NCBI GenBank assembly: GCA_021783855.1
Contig: JAJXTL010000097.1
Span: 1-10,990 of the forward strand
DNA from: Pseudomonadota bacterium
GTDB taxonomy: Bacteria > Pseudomonadota > Gammaproteobacteria > Burkholderiales > Gallionellaceae
Reading direction: 5' to 3'
DNA length: 10,990 nt
The position numbers were made by a program, and so were the translations under genes. How positions within the stretch are numbered: the stretch's first letter is position 1; every line of letters begins with the position of its first letter. Below the pieces are notes generated by a model that searched no databases, was not told the DNA's origin, and saw only the letters and a program-made list of their open reading frames with translations. This document shows positions 1 to 7,341 of the stretch, piece by piece.

Positions 1-96
1 GACGAAAGGGCCGATGTAATCGAGCACTTCGCTGGTCAGTCGGCCGGCGACGCGCATTTTCTCGATTTCCTGAGGGGTTTTGATGGAAACGGACAT
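1..96 (-). CDS. map: Methionine aminopeptidase type I, N-terminal fragment
   Basis: This is the first 32 codons of a gene that runs off the left edge. The translation begins MSVSIKTPQEIEKMRVAGRL, which matches the conserved start of bacterial type I methionine aminopeptidase (usually IKTPEEIEKMR.AGRLA). That enzyme removes the initiator methionine from nascent proteins in the cytosol, using a dinuclear metal site. The metal ligands lie further downstream and are outside the window, so activity cannot be judged. The ATG at 96-94 is the natural start because the family motif begins within a few residues of it. The gene follows the Wadjet-like operon with a 120-bp gap that carries its own promoter-like sequence, so it is probably transcribed separately. 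Identification rests on the N-terminal signature only. Confidence 0.85.
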   Translation of the reverse strand, partial: MSVSIKTPQEIEKMRVAGRLTSEVLDYIGPFV

Positions 97-123
97 GTAT
101 ATTCAATCTGTTAAAAGTAGCCG

Positions 124-153
124 AGAATAGCACGAGAGCAATATTTCCGACAA
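124..153 (-). promoter_or_regulatory. Candidate sigma-70 promoter for map
   Basis: On the minus strand there is a -35-like TTGTCG (153-148), an 18-bp spacer and an extended -10, TGC followed by TATTCT (129-124). The -35 and -10 each match the consensus at four of six positions. The start point would fall about 25 nt upstream of the map ATG. It lies between the end of jetD and map, where a separate promoter would be expected. No rho-independent terminator was seen in the same gap. Confidence 0.4.
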
Positions 154-216
154 ATTCGTTTAGGAACTACGGTATGCGCCGGGCATAAAAATAGGTGCTG
201 TGAGTGCTGATAAAGT

Positions 217-1404
217 TCAAATATACCCTTCCTGTTCGCCTTTTTCGTTGTGTTCCAGCATCCATGCTGCCAGTTCAGCCAGTCGGGCGGGCAGGACGGT
301 GGACTTTTGCAGGGCAATAAGCTGGAGGCGATCAGTTTCGGTGAGCGGTTTGCGCACACGCAGGCCAGACAGATCTGTTGCCGACATTTTCCACGGCTGC
401 CAGTTTATTTGTTGTTCCTTCCAGACTTCGGCGGCTTTGAGGGTAATATTGATTCCGGCAGGATCTGGGTCGCAGGCGACCTGTGCCGGGGCTGGGCTGA
501 GTTTCAGCAATTGTCTGACGGCATTGCACCACCAGCCTGGAGGATAACCCGGCAACCAGATCACAGCTACATCCGGGGCGCGATTACGGGCAACACGCTC
601 GAAGCTGGTGCGATTTTCGACCAGTTGCCAGTGGCTGACCTTGCCTGAAATGGTGCTGATGCCTTGCACTGTGGCGGGAGTCAGGGCGGCGAAATCCGCA
701 CAACTGGCCAGATCGAGTTGACCGTTGGGCAGGGTCAGGGTCAGCGATGCGGCGATCAGCAGCAAGGGTGTATGCCGCTCTATGCGGAATTCCGCCATAT
801 CTACGTTCTGTTCCAGCCAGTTCCATTCTGATTCGCTGATGCCCTTGGTGTCGTCGCGGGCGGACAGTGCAAAATCCCGGCGAGTTCCGCTTTGCTGTGT
901 ATCCTGCCAGCGCTGCAAGGCGAAAATCAGATCAGTGCGTGCCAGGGCGCGCGGTATGGGGAGTTCTTCCAGCGCGTTCAGGGCAGGGGCGAGAGACTCG
1001 CTACATTGCGACTGTAACTGTATCCGCACACTCAGCCAGCGCAGCGCATCCTGTTCCTTATCGTTGATTCCCAATGCGGCGCGCAGTTGCGGCAGATTGC
1101 GTAATTCCAGCGTGACCGGCCACCAGTCGCCGTGTTTGCGTTCCTCGATGATGATGGCCCAGCCTTGACGCACTAACCATTCAAGCAGGGTTTGGGTCAA
1201 TACCAGATTAGTTTTTCCGGCATCCTTTAGCAGTGTTTCCCAGCGGCTATTGCCGCCGCGTTTGACCCATCGGGTCAGCAGTTCGCGCCATTCGGCCGGG
1301 ATCAGTTCCAGATTAAGGGCCGCTTCAGGCCGGAGACGACGCCGGCGTTTGCATAGCGCACGCTCGTCGAGTGGCTCGATCAGAACGGTATCAGTCGCGC
1401 TCAC
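217..1404 (-). CDS. jetD: Wadjet JetD / MksG Toprim-type nuclease subunit
   Basis: This 395-aa protein is the last gene of a four-gene SMC-like operon. Its C-terminal half has the Toprim-like layout of the JetD/MksG (DUF2220-like) family, related to topoisomerase VI A subunits. The acidic residue sits in VENRTSFER (E263), and the metal-binding DxD motif is in CDPDPAGINI (D312, D314, followed by G317). In characterised Wadjet systems this subunit cuts circular DNA after the SMC motor has reeled it in. The N-terminal part (about 25-210) looks helical and winged-helix-like and probably docks to the motor or DNA; that is inference. The start is GTG at 1404-1402: an in-frame stop lies just upstream (1413-1411), and the start overlaps the jetC stop by 14 nt, so translation is probably coupled. 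No convincing Shine-Dalgarno precedes it. The catalytic residues look intact. Confidence 0.85.
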   Translation of the reverse strand: MSATDTVLIEPLDERALCKRRRRLRPEAALNLELIPAEWRELLTRWVKRGGNSRWETLLKDAGKTNLVLTQTLLEWLVRQGWAIIIEERKHGDWWPVTLELRNLPQLRAALGINDKEQDALRWLSVRIQLQSQCSESLAPALNALEELPIPRALARTDLIFALQRWQDTQQSGTRRDFALSARDDTKGISESEWNWLEQNVDMAEFRIERHTPLLLIAASLTLTLPNGQLDLASCADFAALTPATVQGISTISGKVSHWQLVENRTSFERVARNRAPDVAVIWLPGYPPGWWCNAVRQLLKLSPAPAQVACDPDPAGINITLKAAEVWKEQQINWQPWKMSATDLSGLRVRKPLTETDRLQLIALQKSTVLPARLAELAAWMLEHNEKGEQEGYI

Positions 1405-4156
1405 GCACCATCACCACGATGCGTGGTGCCCATGTTTCACCTGCCCGCTTCTTGGAAGTAACCAGCGTCAGCATGGATGGATCGAATACATTGACGTTGT
1501 GAGTCACCGGCGTGGTAAGCAGGTATTGCGCGCGTGTCGCCTTGAGGAAAGAGGCGACGCGTTCAATGTTGACAATGTCCAGATGCGCGAATGGTTCGTC
1601 GATGAAAACGAAGCCGCCGGGGCGCGATTCTTCCATCATCAGACCGACCAGCAGCACCAGTGACTTCATCACCTGCTGGCCGCCAGATGCATCGCCGTCG
1701 TTCATGCCCATGAATCCCTTCTCGTCGAAATCGAAGCGCACGGCCAGTCCCGCCTGAGACAGCGTGACATCGTCACCCGCCAGCATTACCGGTTCGTGCT
1801 CAACCCGGATTCCGGCCATTTCGCCCAGCATTTTAAGATTTTTCACATAACGGTTGACGGTGTAGCGTAATACGGCGACGTATTGTTCTCTTGCCGCATC
1901 GGTCTGGGTACGCGCGACTTCGTTATCTTGGCGGCGATGGGACAGGTCTGTTTCCTGACGTGCATAATCGTCGCGAATTTTGTCGCGCAGAGTCACCACG
2001 CTGGCATCGGTTTCCCATGATTCTTCCGAGAAGCGCCTGCCTATTTCCTCGACTCGCCGCTCTATGCTGGTCGTATCACGCCAACGTTCCGCTATTTGCT
2101 GATTCGCCATCGCATCCAGCCATGATGCCGGCATGCGTTTTTTGTCGTGACGCAGGCGCAGCAATCGTTTGACCTGCTCGTCGCGTGCGCTGCGGTTTTG
2201 TCTGTCGGCAATTTCCCTTGAGAGTTGTTCCAGTCTTTTTTGCAGCTTGAACAGTTCGATTTCTGCATTTTTTACGTTGGTTTCGGCCTGTTCGCGGTCC
2301 TGTTGTGCCTGATAAACCCCGTTATCGCGGCGTTTGACAATCAGCTCATCGTATTGCTGACGCGCCTCAGCAAATTCAGCCGCGCGGGAGGCCAGTTGCG
2401 CGCCGGCACTCACACCGGCCAATTGCGCTTGCAGATTGCGGAGACGCGAGGTCAGTGCATCGCGTTGACGGCGCAATGGCTCGAGCGATTTTTCAAGGCT
2501 AGCCCGTGCCTCGCGCAGCGATTCAAGCCGCCCGCGACCGAAGCGCGCTTGCTCGGGTGCTGCATATCGCCCGCCGCGTCTCTCGCGCAGATAGCCCTTG
2601 CGGGTGATCCAATCCTCGCCGCGCGGCAGTTTTGCCCCGGCACTCGCGTCTTCAACGCGGCGGATGCGCTCAAGCAGTCTGAGCAACCAGTCCGGTACGG
2701 CTTTGGTGAAGCGCACCACTTCCAGCAGCGAGCCTTGCGGTGCAAGACCCGGAGAGCTTAGCTCGGGCACGATAAAATGGCGGTAACTCAGCGTCTCACC
2801 CAGCGCCATCGCAGTTTCTGCATCGCGATCCTTTGCTAGCAGAACGATATGCGCGAAGGGTGCAAGCACGGCTTCAACGGCCGCCTGCCAGTCGGAGTCG
2901 GTGATTTCCACCAGATCGGTAAGCGTATCGTGATTGATGCCGGCGCTGGAGAGCGCATGGCGGAAGGCCGCGACATCGGCCGGATCGCTGCGGCGGCCTG
3001 CTGAGAGATTCTCCAGCGTTTCGTCGAGCTGGCGTTGCTGTTGTTCGAGTGTTGCGATCTTCACCAGCAGGTTGGCGCGTTCGGCTTCGACGCGTTCCAG
3101 TTCGCGCGCATCTGCCACCTTGCCATCCGCACTGTCAGCTGCCTGCTGCAACAAACGGTCATGCTGTTTAACGACCGCTTCATAGCCACCAAGTTCACGG
3201 CTCAGTACATTCAGCGCGCGTTGCTGCGTCTGTTCGTTGTCAATGGCAGCCTGACGGCGCAATTCGGCGCTTTGCAAGGTTTGCTGCTGCACCTGAACAT
3301 CAAGCGCAACATTTTGTTTTTCAACGCGTTTTCCGTGCCAGTCGCGGCGCAGGGCGTGCAGCGTGTTGGCGGCTGCAAGTGTTTCTTTTTTAAGTAAAAA
3401 GAATTCCAGGCGTGGGCGTGTTTCAGCGATCAGCTGCGTGGATTCCTCATTCAGTCTGTGCCATTCCAGATAGCGGTTCACCTTCTGTTCGTAGCGCTCC
3501 AGGCTGTTACCCAGCGCTTCGAGCTGATTTTGCACCGCATCCAGTTCGCGCGAGGTGTGTTCCTGATGGTGGCGCGCCTCCTGGTAACGCTCCAGCACTT
3601 CCTTGTCACCGAATACCTGAAAAACCAGATCGAGTAATTCGCGGGGCGACAGTTCGCATAGCTTGTCGGTCTGTCCCTGCTCCAGCGACAGCACACGGGC
3701 GATGGCGGGTGACAGGCCGGCGCTGTGCAGCAGGCGCTGATAATCGCGCACGCCGAATTCCTGCCCCTGTTGCTCGATGTCCTCCAAAGCGACTTCGCCT
3801 TCTGCGACCCAGTATTTGCGTACCCAGTCACCACCCTTCTTGTCAATGCGACAAGCTAGCGTGATTTTGTCGTCCTGATAGGGGATGCTGAACGGGCGGC
3901 GGCTTGAGCCCACCGGGCGCTGGTTATCCACCACGCCGCGCAGCCAGCAGAAATCCTCACCGTTGCGCCTGACATAGCGTTTGTAGTCGCGCTTCTTTGA
4001 GCAGTCGAGTGCCAGCAGCGTGCGCAGCGCATCAAGCAACGTGGTCTTGCCGGAGCCGTTGGGTCCTACGATGGTGATGATGGAGGCGTCCAGCGGCAGT
4101 TTGAAGCGCTGCCAGTAGTCCCAGTGTACGGTTTCAAGTTCCAGCAGGCGAAACAT
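1391..4156 (-). CDS. jetC: Wadjet JetC / MksB SMC-like ATPase
   Basis: This 921-aa protein is an SMC-type ATPase, the motor of the predicted complex. The N-terminal head has Walker A GPNGSGKT (31-38) and a Q-loop region LSLEQGQTDKL (around 157-167). Long charged helices (about 185-390 and 545-760) look like the two arms of an antiparallel coiled coil, around a globular hinge-like region (about 395-545). The C-terminal head carries the signature SGGQQ (824-828), Walker B FVFIDEP (849-855, D853/E854) and the D-loop HLD (858-860). No CxxC zinc hook is visible, which argues against SbcC/Rad50. The length is much shorter than MukB (about 1,480) and fits the MksB class. Translation starts at ATG 4156-4154, in a TAATG overlap with the upstream stop, behind a strong GAGGAGG ribosome site. 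ATP-driven loop extrusion on plasmid-size circles is the known family role. Confidence 0.92.
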   Translation of the reverse strand: MFRLLELETVHWDYWQRFKLPLDASIITIVGPNGSGKTTLLDALRTLLALDCSKKRDYKRYVRRNGEDFCWLRGVVDNQRPVGSSRRPFSIPYQDDKITLACRIDKKGGDWVRKYWVAEGEVALEDIEQQGQEFGVRDYQRLLHSAGLSPAIARVLSLEQGQTDKLCELSPRELLDLVFQVFGDKEVLERYQEARHHQEHTSRELDAVQNQLEALGNSLERYEQKVNRYLEWHRLNEESTQLIAETRPRLEFFLLKKETLAAANTLHALRRDWHGKRVEKQNVALDVQVQQQTLQSAELRRQAAIDNEQTQQRALNVLSRELGGYEAVVKQHDRLLQQAADSADGKVADARELERVEAERANLLVKIATLEQQQRQLDETLENLSAGRRSDPADVAAFRHALSSAGINHDTLTDLVEITDSDWQAAVEAVLAPFAHIVLLAKDRDAETAMALGETLSYRHFIVPELSSPGLAPQGSLLEVVRFTKAVPDWLLRLLERIRRVEDASAGAKLPRGEDWITRKGYLRERRGGRYAAPEQARFGRGRLESLREARASLEKSLEPLRRQRDALTSRLRNLQAQLAGVSAGAQLASRAAEFAEARQQYDELIVKRRDNGVYQAQQDREQAETNVKNAEIELFKLQKRLEQLSREIADRQNRSARDEQVKRLLRLRHDKKRMPASWLDAMANQQIAERWRDTTSIERRVEEIGRRFSEESWETDASVVTLRDKIRDDYARQETDLSHRRQDNEVARTQTDAAREQYVAVLRYTVNRYVKNLKMLGEMAGIRVEHEPVMLAGDDVTLSQAGLAVRFDFDEKGFMGMNDGDASGGQQVMKSLVLLVGLMMEESRPGGFVFIDEPFAHLDIVNIERVASFLKATRAQYLLTTPVTHNVNVFDPSMLTLVTSKKRAGETWAPRIVVMVRERD

Positions 4157-4827
4157 TATTCAGCCTCCTCAGTTGTAGGAACATTGGTCAGCACACCGCG
4201 CTGCCTTAACAGATCAGCCAGAGCACCCTGTAAAATGCGCGGTGCCATTTCGGCATAGTCGAATGCCAGGTCCAGTAGCGGGCCTTCGTGGATGACCTTG
4301 TTGCGCAGTTCGATGAATCCCAGTCGTGACAATTGAGGCAGCGCGAACTGCTGGATGCGCACACGGCTGCCGAGCAACTTGCCGTAATCTTCCAGTAATA
4401 CATTTACCGCAATGCCGCGCGAGGCGTCATGCGCCAGCGGCGTGAGTTTAACGGTTTCAAACAGCTCGCTTTGCGTCTCCTGCTGTGCTGATTCGCTGGA
4501 GAGCTGGCGTTCGCGCTTGGGCAGGATGATCAACGCCCACAGGATCACAAGCAGCGCTACGGCATCCTTGGGCAGTCCGATATTACTCGCCTGCCAGGTG
4601 TCATTCTGTTCGAACACAGCACCTTCGGTTTCACGCAACAGGGCGATGCCGACGTGAAAGGCAAAAGGTTGGGCCAGCAGACGCAGCCCGCAACCGGCAA
4701 GACGTTGTTCCACTTCGTTGCGGAAACTGCTGTCTACCAGCAAACGGCGCACTTCGGCATCTTCGCGTGGTAAAAAGCGCTGCGCCAGCAAGCGCGCGAT
4801 CAGACGCGCGGCAAGATCGTTATTCAT
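4156..4827 (-). CDS. jetB: Wadjet JetB / MksE condensin-like accessory subunit
   Basis: This 223-aa protein sits between the kleisin-like and SMC-like genes, the place and size of MksE/JetB. These subunits bind the kleisin as dimers through winged-helix domains and help contact DNA. A likely winged helix spans about 141-183 (an EDYGKLLG..VRIQQFALPQLSRLGFIEL pattern). A very hydrophobic stretch at 88-103 (around ALLVILWALIIL) is more likely a buried core helix than a membrane anchor, because the protein should be cytosolic. The ATG overlaps the end of jetA by 8 nt and is preceded by AAGGA at good spacing. The stop overlaps the jetC start by one base. Assignment depends strongly on operon position, because the sequence family is fast-evolving; the positional case is strong. 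Confidence 0.84.
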   Translation of the reverse strand: MNNDLAARLIARLLAQRFLPREDAEVRRLLVDSSFRNEVEQRLAGCGLRLLAQPFAFHVGIALLRETEGAVFEQNDTWQASNIGLPKDAVALLVILWALIILPKRERQLSSESAQQETQSELFETVKLTPLAHDASRGIAVNVLLEDYGKLLGSRVRIQQFALPQLSRLGFIELRNKVIHEGPLLDLAFDYAEMAPRILQGALADLLRQRGVLTNVPTTEEAE

Positions 4828-6082
4828 TCGTTATTTCCTTGTTAGGGATAATTTCGCCGTAACTCAAGCAGGCGACGTCGTTGCGATGTACCTCATTCAG
4901 CTCATCTCCCCAGTGCAGTGTCAGCGGTAATGCCGCAAGCGGCGCCAGTTCGGGATCCACATTCTGTTCTCCGATAAAGGTCAGTAAGGAAAGGCGATAG
5001 GACGCAACGCTGAAATCACCGCCCACTACCGCATCGGTTGCCGAGATTGTTTCCTGTAACCCTTTCAGCATGCGGGTGAGGGCGGCTAGTTGAGGGGGAG
5101 GCTCGACCGGCATGTTGCGTATGTATTCGATTTCGGCGCGCTTGGGCAGGATGGAGACGCGCCGGTTCGGCTGTTCGCGTTCGAAGAATTCTTCGGTGTT
5201 ATCCATCATGACATCGGGCAGTACGAAAACCGTTTCGGGCGTGACGGCGAGCTGGTTATCGGCTAATGCGACCAGTTCATCCAGTGTGCGATTTTTTAGC
5301 CAGGATGCCAGTTCTGAAGAGGACAGCCCGCCTTGAGACAGATGTACCTGCTGGCGTGCGATGGAGGCGAGTTCGCGCTGGAAAATGGACGACATGCGGC
5401 TTAGGCGTGACTGGCGGTTACCGATTTCCTGCGCCAGTCGCCAACTTGCATCATCCGGGAATCCATCCGCGCCCAGATTTTTCATCACCTCGTTGGCCTT
5501 ATTCATCCACTGTTGCACTGATTCAAGCTTGTTTTGCGCGGAACGCAGGCGGAATTCCGAACCTGAGGTGATCGCCTGTTCGAATTCGCTCTCCAACTCG
5601 GCAAGCCGTGCCAGCAGGTGCGCCAGTGCTTCGGGAGAAAGTTTGCCGACAGATGAGCCGGCTGCGATTTGTGCGGCATAGAAGCCTAGCTCACCATCCT
5701 GTTCGGTGCTGAATGAGAGCAGATTGGAGAGTGCCGCTAGTACCATGCGTCCGGCACTGGACAGACGATAGATGCGCTGTTCGGTATTCCACAGTAGCAG
5801 TTCATGTTCGCGCAGGCGGCTAAGCACCGTGTTCAGCTTGGCAGTGGCGAAGAAGGAGAAATGAGATTCGAGCTCGCGTGGCGACCAGTCCGGTGCATCG
5901 GCACGCAAGCCGATCTCGCGCAACACCACCAGACGCACCAGCACTTCCTCATCACCCCCGCGAAACAGCGCGATCATCGCGCCGATCAGCGGTTTTGCGG
6001 CATACAGAGGGAAAAACTGCGGAACGTCCTCAGGAATAATGCCTGGTGCGAAAAATTCAGCCAGTGAGTTTAGCTCAGACAT
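4820..6082 (-). CDS. jetA: Wadjet JetA / MksF kleisin-like subunit
   Basis: This 420-aa protein is the first gene of the Wadjet-like operon. The N-terminal third (about 30-120) looks like a winged-helix domain (PLIGAMIALFRGGDEEVLVRLVVLREIGL, then SPRELESHFSFF...LSRLREHELL). A long helical middle (about 150-270, rich in Glu, Arg, Gln and Leu) follows, and then a C-terminal domain. This matches MksF/JetA, the kleisin that bridges the two ATPase heads and recruits the MksE/JetB dimer. It does not resemble the DUF3375-type JetA I recall for type I Wadjet, and the set is closest in size to proteobacterial MksFEBG; the subtype is not settled. The ATG at 6082 has only a weak ribosome site and follows a 109-bp gap after prfB. 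No strong promoter was seen, so read-through from prfB or a promoter near the gap hairpin are both possible. Confidence 0.84.
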   Translation of the reverse strand: MSELNSLAEFFAPGIIPEDVPQFFPLYAAKPLIGAMIALFRGGDEEVLVRLVVLREIGLRADAPDWSPRELESHFSFFATAKLNTVLSRLREHELLLWNTEQRIYRLSSAGRMVLAALSNLLSFSTEQDGELGFYAAQIAAGSSVGKLSPEALAHLLARLAELESEFEQAITSGSEFRLRSAQNKLESVQQWMNKANEVMKNLGADGFPDDASWRLAQEIGNRQSRLSRMSSIFQRELASIARQQVHLSQGGLSSSELASWLKNRTLDELVALADNQLAVTPETVFVLPDVMMDNTEEFFEREQPNRRVSILPKRAEIEYIRNMPVEPPPQLAALTRMLKGLQETISATDAVVGGDFSVASYRLSLLTFIGEQNVDPELAPLAALPLTLHWGDELNEVHRNDVACLSYGEIIPNKEITNE

Positions 6083-6112
6083 GATTTAACGGGAGACTCG
6101 TATGCGAGATAG

Positions 6113-6144
6113 TACCTCTCTCGCCCGCTGGCGGGAGAGAGGTA
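6113..6144. repeat. Intergenic hairpin between prfB and jetA, flanked by 7-bp direct repeats
   Basis: Outer arms TACCTCTCT (6113-6121) and AGAGAGGTA (6136-6144) pair perfectly over 9 bp. Inner arms CCCG (6124-6127) and CGGG (6132-6135) add four more pairs after a 2-nt bulge, with a CTGG loop. The direct repeat GCGAGAT occurs on both sides (6104-6110 and 6146-6152). There is no T-tract on either strand after the stem, so it is not a classical rho-independent terminator. It resembles short dispersed hairpin repeats common between proteobacterial genes. It could also stabilise the prfB message end. Confidence 0.7.
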
Positions 6145-6191
6145 GGCGAGATGAAATGGGCATAGCTGGTTTCATACAATAGCTATGATCG

Positions 6192-7296
6192 TTAAACGCC
6201 CTGTTTCAGGCTGGCCGAGATGAAGTCATCCAGATCGCCATCCAGCACGCCCTGGGTGTTGCCGACCTCGTAATTGGTGCGCAAATCCTTGATGCGCGAC
6301 TGATCCAGTACGTAGGAACGGATCTGGTGCCCCCAGCCGATGTCTGTCTTGCCGTCTTCCATCGCCTGTTTCTCCGCATTGCGTTTGCGCAACTCCTCCT
6401 CGTACATGCGCGATTTCAACATCGCCATTGCCTCTGCACGGTTGCGGTGTTGCGAGCGGTCGCTCTGGCACTGTACGACGATATTGGTCGGGATATGGGT
6501 GATACGCACCGCAGAATCGGTTTTGTTGATATGCTGACCGCCGGCACCCGATGCGCGGTAGGTATCTACGCGCAGGTCGGCCGGGTTGATGTCGATCTCG
6601 ATCGAGTCATCCACTTCCGGATAGACGAACACGCTGGAAAACGAGGTATGGCGACGGTTGCCCGAATCGAACGGCGATTTGCGTACCAGGCGATGCACGC
6701 CGGTCTCGGTGCGCAGGTGTCCGAAGGCGTATTCGCCGATCACCTTGATCGAGGCGCCCTTGATGCCGGCGACTTCACCGTCGGATTGTTCCAGTATTTC
6801 CACCTGGAAACCTTTACGCTCGGCGTAGCGCAGATACATGCGCATCAGCATGGAGGCCCAGTCCTGCGCCTCTGTGCCGCCTGAGCCTGCCTGAATGTCG
6901 ATGAAGCAGCTGTTCGGGTCCATCGGGTGGTTGAACATGCGGCGAAATTCCATCTCGGCCACACAACGCTCGATATCCTGAATATCCGCAGCGGTGCTCT
7001 CCAGTGACTCTTCGTCATTTTCCGCCTGCGACATTTCAAACAGCTCAGTGGCGTCAGATAAGTCCTGCTGGATTTTTGACAGACCCAGCACTACACCTTC
7101 GAGCATCTTGCGCTCACGTCCCAGTTCCTGCGCGCGTTTGGCATCCTGCCAGATGGCCGGGTCCTCGGCGAGTTCGCAGACTTCGGTCAGGCGTTCCTGT
7201 TTGGTATCGTAGTCAAAGATACCTCCGTAATTCGGCGCTGCGCAAGGCCAGGTCTTGCAGTTGATTGTTGATTGAGTTTAGTTGTTCGGCTTCCAT
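6192..7296 (-). CDS. prfB: Peptide chain release factor 2 (RF2), with programmed +1 frameshift
   Basis: RF2 ends translation at UGA and UAA codons by triggering peptide release on the ribosome. The gene is read in two frames. The first 27 codons (7296-7216, [12 protein letters not shown]...RRYL) end at an in-frame TGA (7215-7213). The rest resumes one base later at GAC (7214-7212) and runs to the stop at 6194-6192. The joined product is 367 residues, the usual family length. The codon-recognition tripeptide SPF is at 207-209 and the catalytic GGQ at 252-254. The residue equivalent to E. coli K-12 Thr246 is Ala (position 248), the common and more active form. A perfect TATAAT lies shortly upstream, and a weak AGGAC precedes the ATG. 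The gene lies 40 bp after the DUF4010 gene. Confidence 0.97.
7211..7226 (-). promoter_or_regulatory. RF2 autoregulatory +1 frameshift site
   Basis: On the minus strand an internal Shine-Dalgarno-like GGAGG (7226-7222) lies three bases before the slippery CTT codon (7218-7216). CTT is followed by the TGA stop and a C (TGAC, the weak termination context). The known mechanism is that when RF2 is scarce the ribosome pauses at TGA and slips forward one base, restoring RF2 synthesis. All elements of the E. coli-type signal are present. Confidence 0.95.
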
Positions 7297-7335
7297 GAAT
7301 TTTGTCCTGAGCGGGTGCGTGCTGAAAAGAACACG

Positions 7336-7341
7336 ATTATA
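7336..7341 (-). promoter_or_regulatory. Candidate -10 box of the prfB promoter
   Basis: A perfect TATAAT reads at 7341-7336 on the minus strand. It overlaps the stop codon of the upstream DUF4010 gene and lies 39 bp before the prfB start. The -35 is poor (GGTGCT-like at 17 bp spacing), so the call rests on the -10 and its position. Confidence 0.45.

Noticed and set aside
2225..2761. 178-codon open frame on the plus strand opposite jetC
   Set aside because: It is antisense to the SMC coiled-coil/hinge region. Long shadow frames are expected there, and no domain is recognised.
1391..4156. SbcC/Rad50 or MukB identity for the SMC-like ATPase
   Set aside because: It has no CxxC zinc hook and is far shorter than MukB. 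Its neighbours are MksE/MksF/JetD-like rather than SbcD or MukE/F.
6113..6144. Rho-independent terminator for prfB
   Set aside because: The stem is strong, but no T-tract follows on the minus strand, so it is listed as a repeat/hairpin instead.
6178..6204. CATAGCT/AGCTATG inverted repeat just after the prfB stop
   Set aside because: It has 7-bp arms, a 13-nt spacer and no T-tract; too weak to call a terminator or operator.
6327..6884. 185-codon open frame on the plus strand opposite prfB
   Set aside because: It fully overlaps the RF2 catalytic region on the other strand and has no family resemblance.
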